From NCBI GenBank assembly GCA_020161845.1, contig JAIUNK010000003.1, positions 124,001 through 188,000 of the forward strand: DNA of 64,000 bases, given 5' to 3'. This DNA comes from Actinomycetota bacterium. Its GTDB lineage: Bacteria; Actinomycetota; Actinomycetes; Actinomycetales; Dermatophilaceae. The notes below the pieces were generated by a model that had not been told where the DNA came from, did no database searches, and saw nothing but the letters and a program-made list of their open reading frames with translations. Shown here one piece after another: positions 1-6,104 of this stretch (the stretch's first letter is position 1; the number at the start of each line of letters is the position of its first letter). A program made the translations under genes and the position numbers.

Positions 1-79
1 GCGAATGAGTGCCTTACTGCCCGAACGTCATCCGCAGATGGCCTGTCGCGCCGCGGGGCGCCCCGACAAGATGGGGCCC

Positions 80-1165
80 ATGCGCCGTCGTACCTTCCTC
101 GCCGCCACCGCCGCCGCCGCGGCATCCCCGCTGCTCACGGCGGCCCCGCGAGCCCTCGCGGCGGGCGCCCCGACCGTCCTCGGGGCGGCGACCGAGCGAG
201 GCCTCACCGACGCCATGAACGCCTACGGTGACACGGGCGGGCGCTGGTCCGGCGCGGACGGTGCCTACAGCCTCCCGACGGACTACGGCACGCTGTGGCT
301 CTTCTCCGACACGATCATGGGCACGGTCGCCAAGGACGGCTCCCGGCCGTGGACCAGCCCGTTCATCCACAACAGCATCATCGTCGACCGCGGCGGGGTC
401 CTCACGACGCTGACGGGCGGTACGGTCGCCGCCCCCCGCTCGCTCTTCGCGCCGGAGGGCGCCGTGGAGGGGCAGCGCTGGTACTGGCTGGGCGACGCGA
501 CCGCGCAGGGCCGCCGGCTCGACGTGATCCTGTATGAGTTCTTCCGCACCGGCAACGGCGTCTTCGACTTCGCCTATCGCGGTTGCGCCGTCGGCACCGC
601 GGACCTCGCGACGGGGCAGATCGTGCAGGTCACGCCTCGTGCGGTGGTCGGCGTCCACTGGGGCGCGGCGATCATGGAGCTCGGGGACTGGCTCTTCATC
701 TACGGCGTGGACGATCAGGTCTGGCGCAAGTTCCTGCACGTGGCCGTCGCCCCGAAGGGCGCGCTGGCCGACGCGCGGCAGTGGCGCTATTGGACGGGTT
801 CGGCCTGGTCGAACGACGAGGCCGCCTCGCGGGCCGTCGTGGAGGGCGTGGGCAACGAGTTCTCGGTGATGCCGTTCCGCGGCGAATACTGGCTCGTCTC
901 CAGCGACGCCCGCGAACCGCTCAGCGCGAAGATCCAGCTCATCCGCGCCGACCGGCCCCAGGGGCCGTTCTCCTCACCCACGCTGCTGGGCCGCACGCCG
1001 GAGTCCGGCGGCAACCTCTTCACCTACAGCTCGAAGGCGCACCCGCAGTACTGCACCAACGACAGCCTCCTCGTCAGCTACTGCGTCAACAGCACGCAGG
1101 TGGCCGACGTCTACGCCGACGTCCACAACTACCGTCCCCGGTTCGTCCGGGTGCGGTTGGGCTGA
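80..1165 (+). CDS. Tat-exported protein, DUF4185/DUF5005-like
   Basis: Secreted protein of 361 residues and unknown activity. The ATG at 80 is chosen because it begins a twin-arginine signal peptide (MRRRTFLAA, then an alanine-rich stretch ending near ALAAG, about residue 28); earlier in-frame ATGs would put the signal inside the protein. The mature part has regularly spaced short motifs (WLFSDT near residue 70, FIHNSI near 95, YWLGDA near 135, YWLVSSD near 270) that recall the beta-propeller-like DUF4185/DUF5005 families found next to carbohydrate-active enzymes. That family link is from memory of motifs, not a search. It ends 14 bases before the 27-bp repeat of the tRNA-Leu element, so it is the last chromosomal gene on that side. 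Export is well supported; function is not. Confidence 0.75.
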   Translation: MRRRTFLAATAAAAASPLLTAAPRALAAGAPTVLGAATERGLTDAMNAYGDTGGRWSGADGAYSLPTDYGTLWLFSDTIMGTVAKDGSRPWTSPFIHNSIIVDRGGVLTTLTGGTVAAPRSLFAPEGAVEGQRWYWLGDATAQGRRLDVILYEFFRTGNGVFDFAYRGCAVGTADLATGQIVQVTPRAVVGVHWGAAIMELGDWLFIYGVDDQVWRKFLHVAVAPKGALADARQWRYWTGSAWSNDEAASRAVVEGVGNEFSVMPFRGEYWLVSSDAREPLSAKIQLIRADRPQGPFSSPTLLGRTPESGGNLFTYSSKAHPQYCTNDSLLVSYCVNSTQVADVYADVHNYRPRFVRVRLG

Positions 1166-1179
1166 TCCGCCGTCATGGT

Positions 1180-1206
1180 GAGTGTCCGGAGGGGGACTTG
1201 AACCCC
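1180..1206. repeat. att copy distal to integrase
   Basis: Exact 27-bp copy of 5411-5437 (begins GAGTGTCCGG, ends GAACCCC on the plus strand), matching the T-arm and acceptor 3' end of tRNA-Leu. The bases flanking the two copies differ, so the repeat is exactly 27 bp. It marks the element boundary farthest from the integrase. Confidence 0.9.
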
Positions 1207-1275
1207 ACCAGAACGGCACGTCGGCCACGACTTCGCAGGTCGCAGCGGTGCCCCACGGTGACTCGAACCCACTCG
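1207..1275 (-). other. tRNA-like remnants beside the att copy
   Basis: Read on the minus strand, this stretch joins the tRNA-Leu 3' end at 1180-1206 to pieces that look like other tRNA parts. One is a 5-bp stem with a 7-base loop CTGCGAA (T before the triplet GCG, A after it), like an anticodon arm. Further upstream comes GGGTTCGAGTC followed by GTGGGGCACC, resembling a T-loop and an acceptor end, but with mismatches in the stem. No complete cloverleaf can be folded by eye. It could be debris from earlier integrations or element-borne tRNA fragments; chance resemblance is possible. Confidence 0.35.
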
Positions 1276-1289
1276 CGGACGCAAAACGC

Positions 1290-1550
1290 CTAGATGTGGT
1301 CCCCGGCGGGGACCACGCGAGAGCAGGGGGGAGAGGACGCCATGACGCTCGAACAGCTCGCCGTCTCGCAGCGGATCGCTCGCCGGCTCGCCGAGATCGA
1401 GGCTGAGCGCCGCGATCGTCGCACCGCGGACGCCGCCCGCCTCGCGAGGGCCGCGCGGTTGCGGGTGTTCAGCTGTAGCCACCGGGCGGCCATGTCGGAG
1501 TCGACCAGTACGACCGAGGTCGTGACCTTGCTGTGCGTGAGTGTGTCCAC
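1290..1550 (-). pseudogene. Truncated gene with ParB-like N-terminus
   Basis: A GTG at 1550 follows a strong ribosome-binding site (AGGAAGGA, six-base spacing) just downstream of the 1554-2360 gene, so it would be the last gene of that operon. The first 32 residues contain AARWLQLNTRNR, which resembles the opening of ParB-like proteins of actinobacterial phages and integrative elements (a WL..NT.NR pattern). After that the reading becomes arginine/serine-rich and no longer protein-like. I infer a gene cut off at about 1455 by a deletion or rearrangement. The open frame runs on to 1290 without the expected DNA-binding domain. Confidence 0.35.
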
Positions 1551-1632
1551 TTGCTATCCTTCCTGTGTGGCCGGGAGGCCGTCTGCGACCTGTTGGAGCA
1601 GGTCGATTGCTTCCAAGAGGCGCTGGCGATGA
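1342..1632 (+). CDS. Possible small ORF, unknown
   Basis: An ATG at 1342 lies behind a GGGGGAGAGG sequence. Its first 35 residues read as a plausible charged helix (LAVSQRIARRLAEIEAERRD), but the last third overlaps the end of the convergent gene at 1554-2360 in a shadow frame and is serine/cysteine-rich without pattern. It also overlaps the truncated minus-strand frame at 1290-1550; at most one of the two is likely to be translated. It may be the 5' part of a gene that lost its end. No function is proposed. Confidence 0.25.
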   Translation: MTLEQLAVSQRIARRLAEIEAERRDRRTADAARLARAARLRVFSCSHRAAMSESTSTTEVVTLLCVSVSTCYPSCVAGRPSATCWSRSIASKRRWR

Positions 1633-2360
1633 ACCGCCAGCGCCTCTTGCGCTTGGGGGTCACTGCTCGCGGCGGCGAAGATCCGCGCGGCGGTGTTGCC
1701 GAGGACGACGAGGGTGCGATTGATCTCGCCGAGGTAGGGCGCGATGCTGCCGCCGTTGCGGGGCAGGCGGTCGTCCTCGCCGAGACGCTCGACGCGGGCC
1801 GCCGCCTTGCTCAGCTCGAAGGCGGCGCTCCCCATCGCGTCGGGCAGCGGCCGGCGCCGGCGCTCGCGCGGCGCGTCGAGCACTTCGCCGGTGGCGGCGT
1901 CGACGACCTCGGGCGCGGGGCGCGGGGCGTAGGTGGCCGGGCGCTGCTGGCCGCGGGCATTGACGATCGGGGCGGCAGGAGTGAAACCCGCATTTGCGGT
2001 TTTCAGATCGCGGTCGACGGCCCTGAAAGGAACATTTGCGCCTTTCAGCTCCCGCTTGACGGTCTCCCGACTCACCCCGACCGTGTCGGCCACGCCCTGC
2101 TGGGTCATGCCCAGCGCCCGGAGGCGGCCGACCAGCTCGGGGCGGTCGGCCCGGGGGACGATGACCGCCACGCCGCCGTACTCGGCCTCGCGCATCTCGT
2201 CCCAGCTCGCGTACCCCAGCGGCTCCCATGCGCGGTTCGCGACCTGCCAGACGATCTCGTCGGCCGCCGCCTCCAGGTGCGTGCGCGCCCTACTGATCGA
2301 GTCGCGCACCTCGGTGGCCGAGGGGACGATCTCGGCGTCGACGATGGATAGCTCGCTCAT
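1554..2360 (-). CDS. Element DNA-binding protein with helix-turn-helix
   Basis: 268 residues. A helix-turn-helix is readable at about residues 77-105 (LRALGMTQQGVADTVGVSRE, then TVKREL), preceded by an N-terminal helical part and followed by a linker rich in A, P and R and a helical C-terminus (about 185-260). Proteins of this build occur in actinobacterial phages and integrated elements and are usually annotated only as HTH proteins. The start overlaps the stop of the XRE gene upstream by four bases (ATGA), so the two are translationally coupled. A regulatory, partition or replication-accessory role is possible; I cannot choose between these. Confidence 0.75.
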   Translation of the reverse strand: MSELSIVDAEIVPSATEVRDSISRARTHLEAAADEIVWQVANRAWEPLGYASWDEMREAEYGGVAVIVPRADRPELVGRLRALGMTQQGVADTVGVSRETVKRELKGANVPFRAVDRDLKTANAGFTPAAPIVNARGQQRPATYAPRPAPEVVDAATGEVLDAPRERRRRPLPDAMGSAAFELSKAAARVERLGEDDRLPRNGGSIAPYLGEINRTLVVLGNTAARIFAAASSDPQAQEALAVHRQRLLEAIDLLQQVADGLPATQEG

Positions 2361-2647
2361 GCTGCCGATCCCTGGCGACTGGCAGACCGACAGGCGCTCG
2401 CTGTCGTTCGCGCCATGAAAAGGTCATCGGTGCCCACCTGGAGCGCCGCCGCAATGCGCACCGCAGGCTCCGGCTCCAGCGTGTTCGCCTGACCGCGCAT
2501 GAGGCGCCCCAAGTAGGCGTGGCTGCGCCAACCGGCCGCCTTCGCGAGCTGCCGTTGCGAGACGCCCTGAATCGCCATGAGGCGCAGGAGGCGCTTTCGA
2601 TCGACGAGGATCATCCAGACCGCTCCCATCTCGATGTTGGCTGTCAT
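2357..2647 (-). CDS. XRE-family transcriptional regulator
   Basis: 96 residues with a Cro/C1-type helix-turn-helix at about residues 28-75 (VSQRQLAKAAGW, then LGRLMRGQ, then AVRIAAALQVGTDDLF). The ATG at 2647 has AAGGAG 11 bases upstream. An in-frame ATG at 2614 (MILVDRKRL) has GGGAG at a better spacing of eight and would give the usual compact family length, so the start is uncertain. It leads the minus-strand operon and faces the divergent repressor-like gene at 2903 across a 255-bp control region. It is probably the element's maintenance or excision regulator. Confidence 0.8.
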   Translation of the reverse strand: MTANIEMGAVWMILVDRKRLLRLMAIQGVSQRQLAKAAGWRSHAYLGRLMRGQANTLEPEPAVRIAAALQVGTDDLFMARTTASACRSASRQGSAA

Positions 2648-2902
2648 TACCGTACTCGCTCCTTGTCGTAGTGTCCACTGCTAGCTGTCATTAGGCGCCG
2701 ATGAGTGCCCACCTGTCAAGTCACATCGGAACGCGAATGCACCTATGCGGCAATTCACCTGCGGATATATGCCCGCATGCCACCTGTATCTTGGTGCCCA
2801 CACTCGCGGCGGCCGCTGGCCATGGCGGTAGCCATGGCAACTAGCGTCGGGTCACTGCCGCGCGCACCATGGCGACATGACGACGAGCGAACGGGGCCCA
2901 CC
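2648..2902. promoter_or_regulatory. Divergent control region with GTGYCCAC repeats
   Basis: 255 bases between the divergently read regulators. The octamer GTGYCCAC occurs three times here (2671-2678, 2705-2712, 2794-2801), and again at 2430-2437 inside the XRE gene and at 1543-1550 over the start of the truncated gene. CTGTCATTA also occurs twice (2641-2649 and 2685-2693). The middle of the region is less GC-rich than its surroundings (CGGATATATGC near 2762). These are candidate operators for one or both flanking regulators; binding is inferred only from recurrence. Confidence 0.45.
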
Positions 2903-3304
2903 ATGGCGATGCTCTGGGACCTACTGCAGCGACACCGCGACGAGCAGCGCCCCTATGTTCCCTCCGAGGCTCAGGTAGCCGCGCAGGTTGGCTACCGGTC
3001 TCGGCAGGGCATCGCGACGTGGCAAGACCCGAAGCAACTGCCCGAGCCGGCTCGACTCCGGGCCTTCGCGCGGATCTCCGGCTTCCCTTACCGTCTCGTC
3101 CTTGAGGCCGCGCTGGCGGACTGTGGCTACTTGGTCCCCGGCGAAGTGGCCCCGGCCGACGACCAGGTCGCGAATGACCTGGAGACCGTCCGAAAGACCG
3201 ACCCTGCCCTTGCTGAGGCCATCGAAAGAGACCTCGGCATCCATCGAGAGACTGACGAGACGGACGTCCGACTCAAGAGCCTGCGGCGCGCGGCCGAGAG
3301 GTAG
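2903..3304 (+). CDS. Repressor-like HTH protein of the element
   Basis: 133 residues from the ATG at 2903 (MAMLWDLLQ); the frame is open from 2705, but the upstream part is in the control region and not protein-like. Residues 20-75 fit a lambda-repressor-like fold: SEAQVAAQVGY, a recognition-helix-like RQGIATWQDP, then LRAFARISGFPYRLVLEAAL, closely matching the pattern of C1-type repressors that end in DAGYL-like sequence (here DCGYL). The rest is acidic and helical. It is divergent from the XRE gene. It probably forms a switch with that gene, an inference from layout. Confidence 0.65.
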   Translation: MAMLWDLLQRHRDEQRPYVPSEAQVAAQVGYRSRQGIATWQDPKQLPEPARLRAFARISGFPYRLVLEAALADCGYLVPGEVAPADDQVANDLETVRKTDPALAEAIERDLGIHRETDETDVRLKSLRRAAER

Positions 3305-3568
3305 GTGTCAGCACACGCCAGCTCGGGGGAGATGGGGGATCGCGTGATGGGAATGTGGGCAGTGGGGGCGGCAACGCTGTGGGGGATCGCAGTGGGAGGG
3401 GTGAGCTTCGGCGCGCCGATGGCGATGGTCAGCGTCGTCCTGGCGGCGGCCGGGACGGCCACGGTGTGCGCCACCCTGCGCAGGTTGGTGCCACCAGTGG
3501 CAGCGGCCTATCGATTGGGCCGGGCCGCCGCCGGAGGTCCGAAGGAAGGCCTGCGCCTGGTGAAGTGA
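3305..3568 (+). CDS. Small two-helix membrane protein
   Basis: Up to 87 residues with two hydrophobic segments (MWAVGAATLWGIAVGG and PMAMVSVVLAAAG) followed by a basic tail ending in LRLVK. The frame opens with GTG at 3305, right after the stop of the repressor-like gene. In-frame ATGs at 3332 (GGGGGA directly before it) and 3347 are alternatives; 3347 would leave only the membrane part. The function is unknown. Small membrane proteins of this sort are common cargo in actinobacterial integrative elements. It ends just before the palindrome that controls the HicA-like gene. Confidence 0.55.
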   Translation: MSAHASSGEMGDRVMGMWAVGAATLWGIAVGGVSFGAPMAMVSVVLAAAGTATVCATLRRLVPPVAAAYRLGRAAAGGPKEGLRLVK

Positions 3569-3569
3569 C

Positions 3570-3611
3570 GTATAGGGGGGCTTGACGTTGACTGTCAAGC
3601 CCCCCTATACT
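3570..3611 (+). promoter_or_regulatory. Palindromic operator-promoter of hicAB
   Basis: A perfect 17-bp inverted repeat (3570-3586 and 3594-3610, arms GTATAGGGGGGCTTGAC and its complement) with a 7-base spacer. It contains a promoter: TTGACG at 3582-3587, an 18-base gap, and TATACT at 3606-3611. The start point expected six to seven bases later falls on the ATG at 3618, so the transcript is probably leaderless. HicB-type antitoxins autoregulate by binding operators at their own promoter; that use here is inferred. There is no U-run, which argues against a terminator. Confidence 0.75.
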
Positions 3612-3617
3612 ATGGTC

Positions 3618-3827
3618 ATGGCCAAGCCGATGAAATACCGCGACCTGACTGCCCGACTGCGGGCGCTCGGCTGCACGCCCAAGCAGGGCCGCGGCGACCA
3701 TGAGAAGTGGTACTGCCCTTGTGGGGAGCACATGGGCGTCATCACGCAGACCAATGAAGTGTCTCCTGGAGTGGTCGGCGACACGATCAAGAGGCTGTCA
3801 TGCCTGCCGGAAGGATGGGTTCGATGA
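3618..3827 (+). CDS. hicA: HicA-type mRNA-interferase toxin
   Basis: 69 residues from the ATG at 3618 (MAKPMKYRDL); ATGs at 3612 and 3630 are alternatives. HicA toxins are small double-stranded-RNA-binding-fold RNases with one catalytic histidine. The matching pattern here is KYRDLTARLRALGC, then GRGDHEKW with the presumed catalytic His, and GVVGDTIKRL near the end, where family members have a similar helix. The usual G-S-H is G-D-H here, a mild deviation. Its stop overlaps the next start by four bases (ATGA). Toxin activity is inferred from family resemblance and gene pairing. Confidence 0.8.
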   Translation: MAKPMKYRDLTARLRALGCTPKQGRGDHEKWYCPCGEHMGVITQTNEVSPGVVGDTIKRLSCLPEGWVR

Positions 3828-4195
3828 GCGCGAAGAGCCTGGACGTCACCGCCAAGCGTTGGTCCGGCGGATGGGAGCTGCACGTCGACGGCCACGGTGT
3901 GACCCAGTGCCGCATCCTCGACGATGCCGAACGCCAGGTGCGCGACTACATGCACACCCTCACCGACGAGCCGTGGACCGGCCCCATTGAGCTGAGCATC
4001 GACCTCGGCGGGCTTGAGTGCGAGGTCGATGAGGCGCGGGCATCTACCGCGGCGGCGGCTCGCCTCCAGGAGGAGGCCGCCGCGGAGTCCCGGCGTGTCG
4101 CCCTGGCGCTGCGCGGACTCGGGCTGTCGGTCACCGATTCGGCCACCATCCTCGGGGTCTCCCGGGGCCGAGTGTCTCAGCTCGTCAAGGGCTAA
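3824..4195 (+). CDS. hicB: HicB-type antitoxin with C-terminal HTH
   Basis: 123 residues starting at the ATG that overlaps the hicA stop. The N-terminal part (WELHVDGHGVTQC, residues 13-25, and strands up to about 60) fits the partly degraded RNase-H-like domain of HicB antitoxins. Residues 85-120 (VALALRGLGLSVTDSATILG, then VSRGRVSQLV) form a clear helix-turn-helix, the DNA-binding part expected to act on the palindrome at 3570-3611. It neutralises the toxin and represses the operon, by family knowledge. Its last four bases overlap the convergent integrase stop. Confidence 0.75.
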   Translation: MSAKSLDVTAKRWSGGWELHVDGHGVTQCRILDDAERQVRDYMHTLTDEPWTGPIELSIDLGGLECEVDEARASTAAAARLQEEAAAESRRVALALRGLGLSVTDSATILGVSRGRVSQLVKG

Positions 4196-5310
4196 GCCTC
4201 GATCGCCGGGGTGGCGGCCGGCATGGCTAGCACCTCGGCGAACGCGTCGCGATCGGCCCGGAACAGGTGGCCATACGTGTCCGAGGTCGTCTGGATCGAC
4301 TCGTGCCCGAGGACCCGCTGAATCGCCGTGAGGCTGCGGCCCTGGGCGATGCACCACGAGGCATAGGAGTGCCGCAGATCGTGGACCCGTGGGCGCTTGC
4401 CGTTCTCCTGCGCGAACACCTCGACCGTTGGCCCCCAGACCATTTCGTGGAACGCCGAACTGCGCACCGGCGCCCCTGCCGTGTTGACGAACAGCCAGTC
4501 GTCGGGCATGAGGCGCCCGACCCGCTCGGCAAGGTCGGCCCGGCAGGCCGTCGGGATCGGGATGGTCCGGTTCCCGCGCCGCGTCTTAGGCAGGCCGACC
4601 CGACGCCCCTGCCCGCGGGTCTCCTTCCACGCATGGGTGATGTGGATCTGACCGCCAGCCACATCGACGTCCCGGGCGCGCAGGGCAGTCACCTCGCCCC
4701 AGCGCATCCCGGTCGCCCCGATGAGGAGGATGAGCGGGCGCCAGAACGGCGGCGCGAGGCCGACCAGTGCAGCGAACTCCTCCTGGCCCAGCAGCGTCAT
4801 CTCGGGGCGGTCGCGGCGAGGCAGGCGGACCCCCTCGGCCACGTTGCGATCGACCAGCCCGTCCCGGTGCGCCGAGGTGAGGGCAGCCGACAGCAGCGCG
4901 TGCCGGTTGCAGATGGTCTTGGGCGCCACGCCGCCGCGCTCCATGGCGTTGATCCAGCCGGTCACGTCGTTGCGGTGCAGCGCAGTCACGGGGACCGCCC
5001 CGAGCGCCGGGACAATGACCTGCGCGGCGATGCGCCGGTAATCGCGACGGGTGCCCTCCTCGATTCCGCTCAGGGCTTCGATGTGGCGGGCGAGCACTTG
5101 GGCGACGGTGTCGGCCACCGCAGCCTGCTCGGTCTCCAGGACGCGGCGAGCGACCTCGCTGCCGGCCTGCTCCAGGATGGTGCGCCAGCGGACGGCGTCC
5201 TCCTCGTTGCCGAAGGTGACCCGCTGCCGGGCCCGGTCGCCGGGCTCGCGCCAGATCACCCGATAGGACGTCGTCCCGTCAGCGTTCGGGCGGGCTTCGA
5301 TGCTGGCCAT
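4192..5310 (-). CDS. int: Tyrosine recombinase (integrase)
   Basis: 372 residues from the ATG at 5310 (MASIEARPN); an ATG four codons earlier is possible. It carries out site-specific integration and excision. The order is an N-terminal arm-binding part (YRVIWRE, about 15-45), a SAM-like core-binding domain (about 85-170, ending NRHALLSAALTSA), and a catalytic domain with Arg in GMRWGE (about 203), HDLRHSYAS (His and Arg, about 311-314), LGHESIQTT and the nucleophile Tyr in SDTYGH (about 345). All catalytic residues are present, so it should be active. It starts about 100 bases from the tRNA-Leu gene whose 3' end is the att site. The gap holds TGTCCCC twice (near 5345-5360), possible arm sites. 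Confidence 0.95.
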   Translation of the reverse strand: MASIEARPNADGTTSYRVIWREPGDRARQRVTFGNEEDAVRWRTILEQAGSEVARRVLETEQAAVADTVAQVLARHIEALSGIEEGTRRDYRRIAAQVIVPALGAVPVTALHRNDVTGWINAMERGGVAPKTICNRHALLSAALTSAHRDGLVDRNVAEGVRLPRRDRPEMTLLGQEEFAALVGLAPPFWRPLILLIGATGMRWGEVTALRARDVDVAGGQIHITHAWKETRGQGRRVGLPKTRRGNRTIPIPTACRADLAERVGRLMPDDWLFVNTAGAPVRSSAFHEMVWGPTVEVFAQENGKRPRVHDLRHSYASWCIAQGRSLTAIQRVLGHESIQTTSDTYGHLFRADRDAFAEVLAMPAATPAIEA

Positions 5311-5410
5311 GTAGCCCAGCATACGGGCAGGTCAGGCCGTTTCTGTCCCCTTTGTGTCCCCATGGGTTTTCGGGAACCCCTCAACCCCGGGCCTGCACTG
5401 CCGATATGAG

Positions 5411-5437
5411 GAGTGTCCGGAGGGGGACTTGAACCCC
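5411..5437. repeat. att copy inside tRNA-Leu
   Basis: Exact copy of 1180-1206. It covers the acceptor 3' strand and T-arm of the intact tRNA-Leu and the three bases beyond it, so integration restores the tRNA gene. Confidence 0.9.
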
Positions 5438-5497
5438 CACGCCCGTTAAGGGCACTAGCACCTCAAGCTAGCGCGTCTGCCATTCCGCCACCCGGAC
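5414..5497 (-). tRNA. tRNA-Leu(GAG)
   Basis: 84 nt on the minus strand. The acceptor stem GTCCGGG pairs with TCCGGAC (one G-U), discriminator A. The anticodon arm CTAGC / TTGAGGT / GCTAG gives anticodon GAG. A long variable arm (TGCCCTTAACGGGCG) is typical of tRNA-Leu. The T-arm is GGGGG-TTCAAGT-CCCCC. CCA is not encoded. It is the attachment site of the adjacent element. Confidence 0.95.
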
Positions 5498-5687
5498 CGG
5501 TGGTCTTGCCTACTGCTCAGGGCCGCTGCGGGACGCCCCGATCCGGCCCTTGGGAAAGCCGTGGTCAGCCCTGCAACCGCACGAAACCATAGCACGGGCG
5601 CCAGGGCCGCCGAAATCATCGACGCGGGCGGCACGAGCCCGCGCCAGCACCGCGCGAACCGCGGCGACCAGGCCGATCGACAGCCGA

Positions 5688-6104
5688 TCAGGAGATCGAT
5701 GCGCAGATGACCAGGCTCACGGCGAGCTGCGAGGCGGCCGCCACCAGAGCCCCTGGGTGGAACCGGTCGTCCACGGCGATCTCGCGCAGCGATCCGGGCG
5801 TCACGGCGTCGAGGATCAGGAAGCTGATGGCCTGCAGCAAGATCCCGACCACGCCGAATCCGGCGGTCCAGCCGAAGGCGCTGCCGAAGTTGGCCGCCCC
5901 GTTGGTGTAGATCGCCACCGCCTCGATGGCCCCCAGTCCCATGAAGATCGCGGCCACGATGATCGCCGCGTTCATCGACCTGGCCTCGTAGATGCGCGAC
6001 CCCAACCGGCCGGGGGTCAGCGCGTCGAAGACGAAGAATCCCGCCACGAGCAGCACCACCCCGAGCAGGGCATACGCGGCACCGAACAACAAACTCGTCA
6101 CCAT
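5688..6104 (-). CDS. DUF350 membrane protein
   Basis: 138 residues with four predicted membrane segments (LLFGAAYALLGVVLLVAGF; AAIIVAAIFMGLGAIEAVAI; GWTAGFGVVGILLQAISFLI; LVAAASQLAVSLVIC) and short loops, the pattern of DUF350 (YjfL) proteins. The molecular role is unknown. Its ATG shares one base with the stop of the upstream glutathionylspermidine-synthase-like gene (TGATG), so the three genes 7390-8169, 6104-7390 and 5688-6104 form one coupled operon. Enterobacterial yjf genes also group DUF1190, glutathionylspermidine-synthase-like and DUF350 members. The conserved trio suggests a joint envelope function. Confidence 0.85.
   Translation of the reverse strand: MVTSLLFGAAYALLGVVLLVAGFFVFDALTPGRLGSRIYEARSMNAAIIVAAIFMGLGAIEAVAIYTNGAANFGSAFGWTAGFGVVGILLQAISFLILDAVTPGSLREIAVDDRFHPGALVAAASQLAVSLVICASIS

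Larger units (their letters stand above)
1180..5437. mobile_element. Small integrated element in tRNA-Leu(GAG)
   Basis: About 4.2 kb lies between two identical 27-bp copies (1180-1206 and 5411-5437) of the 3' end of a tRNA-Leu gene. The intact tRNA is at 5414-5497 and a tyrosine integrase reads away from it, the standard arrangement for tRNA-targeting integrative elements. Cargo: an integrase, two minus-strand DNA-binding proteins plus a possible truncated third gene, a divergent repressor-like gene, a small membrane protein and a HicAB-type pair. No replication, conjugation, capsid or terminase gene is visible, so the element is either a remnant or a satellite that depends on a helper. Integration is inferred from the repeat and the integrase. 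Confidence 0.85.

Noticed and set aside
3570-3610. Terminator for the small membrane-protein gene
   Set aside because: There is no U-run, and the -35/-10 pair leading to hicA fits an operator-promoter better, though a minor termination effect is not excluded.
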